Assembly (NCBI RefSeq): GCF_050947335.1
Contig: NW_027473881.1
Coordinates: forward strand, 1-64,000
DNA length: 64,000 bases
Direction of reading: 5' to 3'
Source: Megachile rotundata
Taxonomy: Eukaryota > Arthropoda > Insecta > Hymenoptera > Megachilidae
Positions 1-11,905 of the stretch are shown in pieces (positions within the stretch are counted from its first letter, which is position 1; each line of letters starts with the position of its first letter). Position numbers and translations under genes: made by a program. Under the pieces are notes generated by a model. The model did not search any database. It saw only the letters and a list, made by a program, of their open reading frames with translations, and was not told the DNA's origin.

Positions 1-83
1 ATCAATCTAACTCATATTATTAGCCATATTATGCTTATATGATCGATAGAACGACAATTACTATACTTATTACTCTTATTATT
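1..83 (+). repeat. Reference monomer of the satellite (matches consensus)
   Basis: This first copy equals the most frequent base at each position by eye. It has 29 A, 34 T, 14 C and 6 G, so the plus strand is C-rich over G. Landmarks by monomer position: CTCATATTATTAGCC at 11-25, ATGCTTATATGATCGATAG at 31-49 with an ATCGAT palindrome at 42-47, ACGACAATTACTATAC at 51-66, and TACTCTTATTATT at 71-83. The monomer seems to be made of about four segments of ~21 bp: the segment starting at position 72 (wrapping into the next copy) and the one starting at position 10 agree at 16 of 21 bases. The choice of start point is arbitrary. Confidence 0.9.
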
Positions 84-665
84 ATCAATCTAACTCATAT
101 TATTAACCATATTATGCTTATATGATCGATAGAACAACAATTACTATGCTTATTAGTCTTATTATTATCAATCCAACACATATTATTAGCCATATTATGC
201 TTATATGATCGATAGCACGACAATTAATATACTTTTTACTCTTATTATTATCAACCTAACTCATATTATTAACCATATTATGCAGATATGATCGATAGAA
301 CGACAATTACTATACTTATTACTCTTACTATTATCAATCTGACTGATATTATTAGCCATATTATGCTTATATGATCGATAGAAAGACAATTGCTATACTC
401 ATTACTCTTATTATTATCAATCTAACTCATATTATTAGCCATATTGTACCTATATGATCGATAGAACGACAATTACTATACTTTTTACTCTTATTATTAT
501 CAATCTAACTCATATTATTAGTCATATTATGCTTATATAATCGGTAGAACGATAATTACTATACTTATTACTCCTATTATTATCAATCTAACTCATATTA
601 TTCGCCATATTATGCTTATATGATCGATAGAACTACAATTACTATACCTATTACTCTTATTATTA
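1..665 (+). repeat. Duplicated block, left copy (offset 3901 bp, 47 monomers)
   Basis: The variant order in this block recurs at 3902-4566: AACAACAATTACTAT, then GATAGCACGACAATTAATA, GCAGATATG, CTGACTGAT, AGAAAGACAATTGC, a TATTGTACC monomer, TACTTTTTACTC and the TAATCGGTAG/ATTCGCC pair. GATAGCAC starts at 211 here and at 4112 there, an offset of 3901 = 47 x 83. The match breaks after about 665, where this copy goes on with CAATCAAACTC and the other has two more monomers first. The left edge is cut by the window. Confidence 0.75.
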
Positions 666-844
666 TCAATCAAACTCATATTATTAGCCATATTATGCTT
701 ATGTGATCTGTAGAACGACAATTACAATACTCATAACTCTTATTATTATCAATCTAGCTCATATTATTAGCCATATTGTGCTTATATGATCGATAGAACG
801 ACAATTGATATACTTATTACACTCACTATTTTCAATCTAAGTCA

Positions 845-1266
845 TATTATTAACTATATTATGCAAACATGATCGATAGAACGACAATTACTATACTTAT
901 TACTCTTATTATTATCGACCTAACTCATATTATTAGCCATATTATACTTATATGACCGATAGAACGACAATTACTATACTGATTACTCTTAGTATTATTA
1001 ATCCAACTCATATTATTAGCCATATTATGCTTATATGATCGATAGGACGCCAATTACTAAACTTATTACACTCACTATTATCAATCTAACTCATATTACT
1101 AACCATGTTACGGAGATATGATCGATAGAACGACAATTACTATACTCATTACTCTTATTATTATCATTTTAACTCATATTATTAGCCGTATTGTACCTAT
1201 ATGATCGATAGAACGACAATTACTATACTTTTTACTCTTATTATTATCAATCTAACTCATATTATT
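845..1266 (+). repeat. Duplicated block, left copy (offset 2158 bp, 26 monomers)
   Basis: About five monomers running from the TAACTATATTATGCAAACATG variant through ATTATCGACC, ATACTTATATGACCG, TTAGTATTATTAATCC, TTACTAAAC and GTTACGGAG to TATTGTACC recur at about 3003-3424. TAACTATATT starts at 851 and at 3009, and GTTACGGAG at 1107 and 3265, so both markers give 2158 = 26 x 83. This string of variants is one of the commonest cassettes in the A domains; GTTACGGAG also occurs at 9819, 11392, 13629, 18940, 27572, 30892, 38338 and 42488, and a one-base variant at 15454. Confidence 0.75.
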
Positions 1267-3002
1267 AGCCATATTATGCTTATGTGATCTGTAGAACGAC
1301 AATTACTATACTTATTACTCTTATTATTATCAATCTAACTCATATTATTAGACATACTATGCTCATATGATCGATAGAACGACAATTACTATACTTATTA
1401 GTCTTATTATTATCAATCTAACTCATATTATTAGCCATATTATGCTTATATGATCGATAGAACGACAATTACTATACTTTTTACTCTTATTATTATCAAT
1501 CTAACTCATATTATTAGTCATATTATGCTTATATAATCGGTAGAACGATAATTACTATACTTATTACTCCTATTATTATCAATCTAACTCATATTATTCG
1601 CCATATTATGCTTATATGATCGATAGGACTACAATTACTATACCTATTACTCTTATTATTATCAATCTAACTCATATTATTAACCATATTATGGAGATAT
1701 GATCGATAGAACAACAACTACTATACACATTACTCTTATTATTATCAATCAAACTCATATTATTAGCCATATTATGCTTATGCGATCTGTAGAACGACAA
1801 TTACAATACTCATAACTCTTATTATTATCAATCTAACTCATATTATTAGCCATATTATGCTTATATGATCGATAGAACGACAATTACTATACTTATTACT
1901 CTTATTATTATCAATCTAACTCATATTATTAACCATATTATGCTTATATGATCGATAGAACAACAATTACTATACTTATTAGTCTTATTATTATCAATCA
2001 AACTCATATTATTAGCCATATTATGCTTATGCGATCTGTAGAACGACAATTACAATACTCATAACTCTTATTATTATCAATCTAACTCATATTATTAGCC
2101 ATATTATGCTTATATGGTCGATAGAACGAAAATTACTATACTTATTACACCCACTGTTATCAATCTAACTCATACTATTAACCATATTCTGCAATTATGA
2201 TCGATAGAACGACAATTACTATACTTATTACTCTTATTATTATCAAAATAACTCATATTATTAGCCATATTATGCTTATATAATCGGTAGAACGATAATT
2301 ACTATACTTATTACTCCTATTATTATCAATCTAACTCATATTATTCGCCATATTATGCTTATATGATCGATAGAACGACAATTAATATACTTTTTACTCT
2401 TATTATTATCAATCTAAATCATATTATTAACCATATTATGCAGATATGATCGATAGAACGACAATTACTATACTTATTACTCTTACTATTATCAATCTCA
2501 CTGATATTATTAGCCATATTATGCTTATATGATCGGTAGAACGATAATTACTATACCTATTACTCTTATTATTATAAATCTAACTCATATTATTAGCCAC
2601 ATTATGCTTGTATGATCGATAGAACTACAATTACTATACTTATTACTCTTATTATTATCCATCTAACTCATATTATTAGCCATATTGTGCTTATATGATC
2701 GATAGAACGACAATTGATATACTTATTACACTCACTATTTTCAATCTAAGTCATATTATTAGTCATATTATGCTTATATGATCGATAAAACGACAATTAC
2801 TATGCTTATTACTCTTATTATTATCAATCTAACTCATATTATTAACCATATTATGCTTATATGATCGATAGTACGACAATTACCATACTCATTACTCTTA
2901 CTATTATCAATCTAACTCATATTATTAGCCATATTATGCTTATATGATCGATAGAACGACAATTACTATACTTATTACACTCACTGTTATCAATCTAACT
3001 CA

Positions 3003-3424
3003 TACTATTAACTATATTATGCAAACATGATCGATAAAACGACAATTACTATACTTATTACTCTTATTATTATCGACCTAACTCATATTATTAGCCATAT
3101 TATACTTATATGACCGATAGAACGACAATTACTATACTGATTACTCTTAGTATTATTAATCCAACTCATATTATTAGCCATATTATGCTTATATGATCGA
3201 TAGGACGACAATTACTAAACTTATTACACTCACTATTATCAATCTAACTCATATTACTAACCATGTTACGGAGATATGATCGATAGAACGACAATTACTA
3301 TACTCATTACTCTTATTATTATCATTTAAACTCATATTATTAGCCATATTGTACCTATATGATCGATAGAACGACAATTACTATACTTTTTACTCTTATT
3401 ATTATCAATCTAACTCATATTATT
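3003..3424 (+). repeat. Duplicated block, right copy of 845-1266
   Basis: Same succession of variants as 845-1266, offset 2158 bp. Small differences include GATCGATAAAACG here against GATCGATAGAACG there, GGACGACAATT against GGACGCCAATT, and ATCATTTAAACTC against ATCATTTTAACTC. Downstream the two copies part: this one continues with the TAATCGGTAG/TTACTCC pair, the other with GTGATCTGTAG. Confidence 0.7.
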
Positions 3425-3901
3425 AGTCATATTATGCTTATATAATCGGTAGAACGATAATTACTATACTTATTACTCCTATTATTATCAATCTAACTCA
3501 TATTATTCGCCATATTATGCTTATATGATCGATAGAACTACAATTACTATACCTATTACTCTTATTATTATCAATCTAACTCATATTATTATCCATATTA
3601 TGCAGATATGATCGATAGAACAACAACTACTATACACATTACTCTTATTATTATCAATCAAACTCATATTATTAGCCATATTATGCTTATGTGATCTGTA
3701 GAACGACAATTACAATACTCATAACTCTTATTATTATCAATCTAACTCATATTATTAGCCATATTATGCTTATGTGATCTGTAGAACGACAATTATTATA
3801 CTTATTACTCTTATTATTATCAATCTAACTCATATTATTAGACATACTATGCTCATATGATCGATAGAACGACAATTACTATACTTATTAGTCTTATTGT
3901 T

Positions 3902-4566
3902 ATCAATCTAACTCATATTATTAGCCATATTATGCTTATATGATCGATAGAACGACAATTACTATACTTATTACTCTTATTATTATCAATCTAACTCATA
4001 TTATTAACCATATTATGCTTATATGACCGATAGAACAACAATTACTATACTTATTAGTCTTATTATTATCAATCCAACCCATATTATTAGCCATATTATG
4101 CTTGTATGATCGATAGCACGACAATTAATATACTTTTTACTCTTATTATTATCAATCTAACTCATATTATTAACCATATTATGCAGATATGATCGATAGA
4201 ACGACAATTACTATACTTATTACTCTTACTATTATCAATCTGACTGATATTATTAGCCATATTATGCTTATATGATCGATAGAAAGACAATTGCTATACT
4301 CATTACTCTTATTATTATCAATCTAACTCATATTATTAGCCATATTGTACCTATATGATCGATAGAACGACAATTACTATACTTTTTACTCTTATTATTA
4401 TCAATCTAACTCATATTATTAGTCATATTATGCTTATATAATCGGTAGAACGATAATTACTATACTTATTACTCCTATTATTATCAATCTAACTCATAAT
4501 ATTCGCCATATTATGCTTATATGATCGATAGAACTACAATTACTATACCTATTACTCTTATTATTA
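3902..4566 (+). repeat. Duplicated block, right copy of 1-665
   Basis: Eight monomers in the same order as 1-665. Private differences are few: GACCGATAG at about 4026 against GATCGATAG, GCTTGTATG at about 4100 against GCTTATATG, and CATAATATTCGCC at about 4496 against CATATTATTCGCC. Two extra monomers (GCAGATACGATCG, AACAACAACTACTATACAC) follow before the copies come back into step. Confidence 0.75.
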
Positions 4567-7514
4567 TCAATCTAACTCATATTATTAACCATATTATGCA
4601 GATACGATCGATAGAACAACAACTACTATACACATTACTCTTATTATTATCAATCAAACTCATATTATTAGCCATATTATGCTTATGTGATCTGTAGAAC
4701 GACAATTACAATACTCATAACTCTTATTATTATCAATCTAACTCATATTATTAGCCATATTATGCTTATGTGATCTGTAGAACGACAATTACTATACTTA
4801 TTACTCTTATTATTATCAATCTAGCTCATATTATTAGACATACTATGCTCATATGATCGATAGAACGACAATTGCTATACTCATTACTCTTATTATTATC
4901 AATCTAACTCATATTATTAGCCATATTATAACTATATGATCGATAGAACGACAATTACTATACTTTTTACTCTTATTGTTATCAATCTAACTCATATTAT
5001 TAGTCATATTATGCTTATATGATCGGTAGAACGATAATTACTATACTTATTACTCCTATTATTATCAATCTAACTCATATTATTAGCCATATTATGCTTA
5101 TATGATCGATAGAACTACAATTTCTATACTTATTACTCTTATTATTATCAATCTAACTCATATTATTAGCCATATTATGCTTATATGGTCGATAGAACGA
5201 AAATTACTATACTTATTACACTCACTGTTATCAATCTAACTCATACTATTAACCATATTATGCAATTATAATCGATAGAACGACAATTACTATACTTATT
5301 ACTCTTATTATTATCAAAATAACTCATATTATTAGCCATATTATGCTTATATAATCGGTAGAACGATAATTACTATACTTATTACTCCTATTATTATCAA
5401 TCTAACTCATATTATTCGCCATATTATGCTTATATGATCGATAGAACGACAATTAATATACTTTTTACTCTTATTATTATCAATCTAAATCATATTATTA
5501 ACCATATTATGCAGATATGATCGATAGAACGACAATTACTATACTTATTACTCTTACTATTATCAATCTGACTGATATTATTAGCCATATTATGCTTATA
5601 TGATCGATAGAACGACAATTACTATACTCATTACTCTTATTATTATCAATCTAACTCATATTATTAGCCATATTATACCTATATGATCGATAGAACGACA
5701 ATTACTATACTTTTTACTCTTATTTTTATCAATCTAACTCATATTATTAGTCATATTATGCTTATATGATCGGTAGAACGATAATTACTATACTTATTAC
5801 TCCTATTATTATCAATCTAACTCATATTATTAGCCATATTATGCTTATATGATCGATAGAACGACAATTACTATACTCATTACTCTTATTATCATCATTT
5901 TAACTCCTATTATTAGCCATATTGTACCTATATGATCGATAGAACGATAATTACTATACTTATTACTCCTATTATTATCAATCTAACTCATATTATTAGC
6001 CATATTATGCTTATATGATCGATAGAACTACAATTTCTATACTTATTTCTCTTATTATTAACAATCTAGCTCATATTATTAGTCATATTATGCTTATATG
6101 ATCGATAGAACGACAATTACTATACTCACTACTCTTATTATTATCAATCTAACTCCTATTATTAGCCATATTATGCTTATGTGGTCGATAGAACGACAAT
6201 TACTATACTTATTACTCTTATGATTATCAATCTAACTCATATTATTAGCCATATTATGCTTATGTGATCTGTAGAACGACAATTACTATACTTATTACTC
6301 TTATTATTATCAATCTAACACATATTATGAGCCATACTATGCTTGTATGATCGATAGAACGACAATTACTATACTTATTAGTCTTATTATTATCAATCTA
6401 ACTCATATTATTAGTCATATTATGCTTATGTGATCTGTAGAACGACAATTACTATACTTATTACTCTTATTATTATCAATCTAACTCATATTATTAGCCA
6501 TTTTATGCTTATATGATCGATAGAACGACAATTACTATACTTTTTACTCTTATTATTATCAATCTAACTCATATTATTAGTCATATTATGCTTATATGAT
6601 CGGTAGAACGATAATTACTATACTTATTACTCCTATTATTATCAATCTAACTCATATTATTAGCCATATTATGCTTATATGATCGATAGAACTACAATTT
6701 CTATACTTATTACTCTTAGTATTATCAATCTAACTCATATTATTAGCCATATTATGCTTATATGATCGATAGAACGACAATTGCTATACTCACTACTCTT
6801 ATTATTATCAATCTAACTCCTATTATTAGCCATATTATGCTTATGTGGTCGATAGAACGACAATTACTATACTTTTTACTCTTATTATTATCAATCTAAC
6901 TCATATTATTAACCATATTATGCAGATATGATCGATAGAACAACAACTACTATACACATTACTCTTATTATTATCAATCAAACTCATATTATTAGCCATA
7001 TTATGCTTATGTGATCTGTAGAACGACAATTACAATACTCATAACTCTTATTATTATCAATCTAACTCATATTATTAGACATACTATGCTTATATGATCG
7101 ATAGAACGACAATTACTATACATTTTACTCTTATTATTATCAATCTAACTCATATCATTAGTCATATTATGCTTATATAATCGGTAGAACGATAATTACT
7201 ATACTTATTACTCCTATTATTATCAATCTAACTCATATTATTCGCCATATTATGCTTATATGATCGATAGAACGACAATTAATATACTTTTTACTCTTGT
7301 TATTATCAATCTAACTCATATTATTAACCATATTATGCAGATATGATCGATAGAACGACAATTACTATACTTATTACTCTTACTATTATCAATCTGACTG
7401 ATATTATTAGCCATATTATGCTTATATGATCGATAGAACGACAATTACTATACTCATTACTCTTATTATTATCAATCTAACTCCTATTATTAGCCATATT
7501 ATGCTTATGTGGCC

Positions 7515-7530
7515 GATAGAACAATTACTA
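7515..7530 (+). other. Unique 3-bp deletion within a monomer
   Basis: The sequence reads GATAGAACAATTACTAT where the family has GATAGAACGACAATTACTAT, so three bases (CGA or an equivalent triplet) are missing and the monomer is 80 bp. Spacing confirms it: the GTTACGGAG cassettes at 3265 and 9819 are 6554 bp apart, which is 79 x 83 minus 3. I saw no other copy with this change, so it is private, or an error. Confidence 0.85.
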
Positions 7531-8829
7531 TACTTATTACTCTTATGATTATCAATCTAACTCATATTATTAGCCATATTATGCTTATGTGATCTGTAGA
7601 ACGACAATTACTATACTTATTACTCTTATTATTATCAATCTAACACATATTATGAGCCATACTATGCTTATATGATCGATAGAACGACAATTACTATACT
7701 CATTACTCTTATTATTATCATTTTAACTCATATTATTAGCCATATTGTACCTATATGATCGATAGAACGACAATTACTATACTTTTTACTCTTATTATTA
7801 TCAATCTAACTTATATTATTAGTCATATTATGCTTATATAATCGGTAGAACGATAATTACTATACTTATTACTCCTATTATTATCAATCTAACTCATATT
7901 ATTTGCCATATTATGCTTATATGATCGATAGAACTACAATTACTATACTTATTACTCTTATTATTATCAATCTAACTCATATTATTAACCATATTATGCA
8001 GATATGATCGATAGAACATCAACTACTATACACATTACTCTTATTATTATCAATCAAACTCATATTATTAGCCATATTATGCTTATGTGATCTGTAGAAC
8101 GACAATTACAATACTCATAACTCTTATTATTATCAATCTAACTCATATTATTAGTCATATTATGATAATATAATCGGTATAACGATAATTACTATACTTA
8201 TTACTCCTATTATTATCAATCTAACTCATATTATTCGCCATATTATGCTTATATGATCGATGGAACGACAATTACTATACTTTTTACTCTTATTGTTATC
8301 AATCTAACTCATATTATTAGTCATATTATGCTTATATGATCGGTAGAACGATAATTACTATACTTATTACTCCTATTATTATCAATCTAACTCATATTAT
8401 TAGCCATATTATGCTTATATGATCGATAGAACTACAATTTCTATACTTATTACTCTTATTATTATCAATCTAACTCATATTATTAGCCATATTATGCTTA
8501 TATGGTCGATAGAACGAAAATTACTATACTTATTACACTCACTGTTATCAATCTAACTCATACTATTAACCATATTATGCAATTATGATCGATAGAACGA
8601 CAATTACTATACTTTTTACTCTTATTATTATCAATCTAACTCATATTATTAGTCATATTATGCTTATATGATCGGTAGAACGATAATTACTATACCTATT
8701 ACTCTTATTATTATCAATCTAACTCATATTATTAGCCATATTATGCTTATATGATCGATAGAACGACAATTACTATACTTTTTACTCTTATTATTATCAA
8801 TCTAACTCATATTATTAGTCATATTATGC

Positions 8830-10020
8830 TTATATGATCGGTAGAACGATAATTACTATACCTATTACTCTTATTATTATCAATCTAACTCATATTATTA
8901 GCCACATTATGCTTGTATGATCGATAGAACTACAATTACTATACTTATTACTCTTATTATTATCAATCTATCTCATATTATTAACCATATTATGCTGATA
9001 TGATCTATAGAACGACAATTACTATACTTATTACTCTTATTATTATCAATCTAACTCATATTATTAGCCATATTGTGCTTATATGATCGATAGAACGACA
9101 ATTGATATACTTATTACACTCACTATTTTCAATCTAAGTCATATTATTAGTCATATTATGCTTATATGATCGATAAAACGACAATTACTATGCTTATTAC
9201 TCTTATTATTATCAATCTAACTCATATTATTAACCATATTATGCTTATATGATCGATAGTACGACAATTACCATACTCATTACTCTTACTATTATCAATC
9301 TAACTCATATTATTAGCCATATTATGCTTATATGATCGATAGAACGACAATTACTATACTTATTACACTCACTGTTATCAATCTAACTCATACTATTAAC
9401 TATATTATGCAAACATGATCGATAGAACGACAATTACTATACTTATTACTCTTATTATTATCGACCTAACTCATATTATTAGCCATATTATGCTTATATG
9501 ATCGATAGAACGACAATTACTATACTTATTACACTCACTGTTATCAATCTAACTCATACTATTAACTATATTATGCAAACATGATCGATAAAACGACAAT
9601 TACTATACTTATTACTCTTATTATTATCGACCTAACTCATATTATTAGCCATATTATACTTATATGACCGATAGAACGACAATTACTATACTGATTACTC
9701 TTAGTATTATTAATCCAACTCATATTATTAGCCATATTATGCTTATATGATCGATAGGACGACAATTACGAAACTTATTACACTCACTATTATCAATCTA
9801 ACTCATATTACTAACCATGTTACGGAGATATGATCGATAGAACGACAATTACTATACTCATTACTCTTATTATTATCATTTTAACTCATATTATTAGCCA
9901 TATTGTACCTATATGATCGATAGAACGACAATTACTATACTTTTTACTCTTATTATTATCAATCTAACTCATATTATTAGTCATATTATGCTTATATAAT
10001 CGGTAGAACGATAATTACTA
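8830..10020 (+). repeat. Duplicated block flanking the B1 island, left copy (offset 3810 bp)
   Basis: This ~1.19 kb block runs from GATCGGTAGAACGATAATT with CCACATTATGCTTG and GATCTATAG, through GACAATTGATATAC, TAAAACGACAATTACTATGC, TACCATACTCATT, two TAACTATATTATGCAAACATG cassettes and GTTACGGAG, to TAATCGGTAG. It recurs at about 12640-13830. TACCAT starts at 9269 and 13079, and GTTACGGAG at 9819 and 13629; both give 3810 = 46 x 83 minus 8, the 8 coming from four short monomers lying between. The B-type island sits between the two copies. Confidence 0.8.
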
Positions 10021-10100
10021 TACTCATAACTCTTATTATTATCAATCTAACTCATATTATTAGCCATATTATGCTTATGTGATCTGTAGAACGACAATTA

Positions 10101-11905
10101 CTATACTTATTACTCTTATTATTATCAATCTAACTCATATTATTAGCCATATTATGCATATGATCGATAGAACGACAATTACTATACTTCTTACACTCAC
10201 TGTTATCAATCTAGCTCATATTATTAGCCATATTATGCTCATATGGTCGATAGAACGACAATTAATATACTTATTACACTCACTATTATCAATCTAACTC
10301 ATATTATTAGTCATATTATGCTTATATGATCGATAGAACGACAAATACTATGCTTATTACTCTTATTATTATCAATCTAACTCATATTATTAGCCATATT
10401 ATGCTTATATGATCGATAGTACGACAATTACTATACTCAGTACACTTATTATTATCAATCTAACTCATATTATTAGCCATATTATTCTTATATGATCGAT
10501 AGAACGACATTTACTATACTTATTGCTCTTATTATTATCAATCTAACTCATATTATTAGCCATATTATGCTTATATGATCGATAGAACGACAATTACTAT
10601 ACTAATTACACTCACTATTATCAATCAAACTCATTTTATTTGCCATATTATGGTTATATGACCGATAGAACGACAATTACTATTCTTATTACACTCACTA
10701 TTATCAATCTAACTCATATTATTTGCCATATTATGGTTATATGACCGATAGAACGACAATTACTATACTTATTACTCTTATTATTTTCAATCGAACTCAT
10801 ATTATTAGCCATATTGTGCTTATATGATCGATAGAACGACAATTACTATTCTTATTACACTCACTATTATCAATCTAACTCATATTATTAGCCATATTAT
10901 GCTTATATGGTCGATAGAACGACAATTACTATACTTATTACTCTTATTATTATCAATATAACTCAAATTATTAGCCATATTATGCTTATATGATCGATAG
11001 AACGACAATTACTATACTTATTACTCTTATTATTATCAATCGAACTCATATTATTAGCCATATTATGCATATGATCGATAGAACGGCAATTACTATACTT
11101 ATTACACTCACTGTTATCAATCTAACTCATATTATTAGCCATATTATGCTTATATGGTCGATAGAACGACAATTAATATACTTATTACACTCACTATTAT
11201 CAATATAACTCATATTATTAGCCATATTATGGTTATATGACCGATAGAACGACAATTACTATACTTATTACTCTTATTATTATCAATCTAACTCATATTA
11301 TTAGCCATATTATGCTTATATGATCGATAGGACGACAATTACTAAACTTATTACACTCACTATTATCAATCTAACTCATATTACTAACCATGTTACGGAG
11401 ATATGATCGATAGAACGACAATTACTATACTCATTACTCTTATTATTATCATTTTAACTCATATTATTAGCCATATTGTACCTATATGATCGATAGAACG
11501 ACAATTACTATACTTTTTACTCTTATTATTATCAATCTAACTCAAATTATTAGCCATATTATGCTTATATGATCGATAGAACGACAATTACTATACTTAT
11601 TACTCTTATTATTATCAATCTAACTCATATTATTAGCCATATTATGCATATGATCGATAGAACGGCAATTACTATACTTATTACACTCACTGTTATCAAT
11701 CTAACTCATATTATTAGCCATATTATGCTTATATGGTCGATAGAACGACAATTAATATACTTATTACACTCACTATTATCAATATAACTCATATTATTAG
11801 CCATATTATGGTTATATGACCGATAGAACGACAATTACTATACTTATTACTCTTATTATTATCAATCTAACTCATATTATTAGCCATATTATGCATATGA
11901 TCGAT
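10101..11905. repeat. Array domain B1: island with short monomers
   Basis: A ~1.8 kb island of family-B monomers inside family-A DNA. It has 81-bp short monomers with GCATATG at about 10157, 11068, 11647 and 11893, plus GGTTATATGACCG, CTCATATGGTCG, TACTATTCTTATTACACTC and CAAATTATTAGCC variants that otherwise appear only beyond 31.8 kb. A stretch near 11325-11530 is A-type. The repeated open frames at 10079-10297, 10990-11208 and 11569-11787 come from the short-monomer phase effect and are not genes. Confidence 0.8.
11325..11530 (+). repeat. A-type patch inside the B1 island
   Basis: About two and a half monomers carry the A cassette GGACGACAATTACTAAAC, GTTACGGAG (at 11392), ATTATCATTTTAACTC, TATTGTACC and TACTTTTTACTC, in the order also seen at 9760-9950 and 13570-13760. 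Both sides are B-type. The following CAAATTATTAGCC monomer leads into a second copy of the short-monomer segment: ATGATCGATAG-started frames at 10990 and 11569 are 579 bp apart, which is 7 x 83 minus 2. It looks like a local copy of A sequence placed into B by exchange or conversion. Confidence 0.7.

Larger units (their letters stand above)
1..10100. repeat. Array domain A1: full-length 83-bp monomers, diverse variants
   Basis: About 121 monomers with no 81-bp short form. Recurrent private variants mark the family: TAATCGGTAGAACGATAATT followed by TTACTCCTATT and ATTCGCC, GTGATCTGTAGAACG, AACAACAACTACTATACAC, GCAGATATG, CTGACTGATATT, TACTTTTTACTC and GTTACGGAG (at 1107, 3265 and 9819). The same variants recur in the same order in blocks, for example 1-665 with 3902-4566. 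One 3-bp deletion lies near 7520. There is no gene and no non-repetitive stretch in this 10 kb. Confidence 0.85.
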
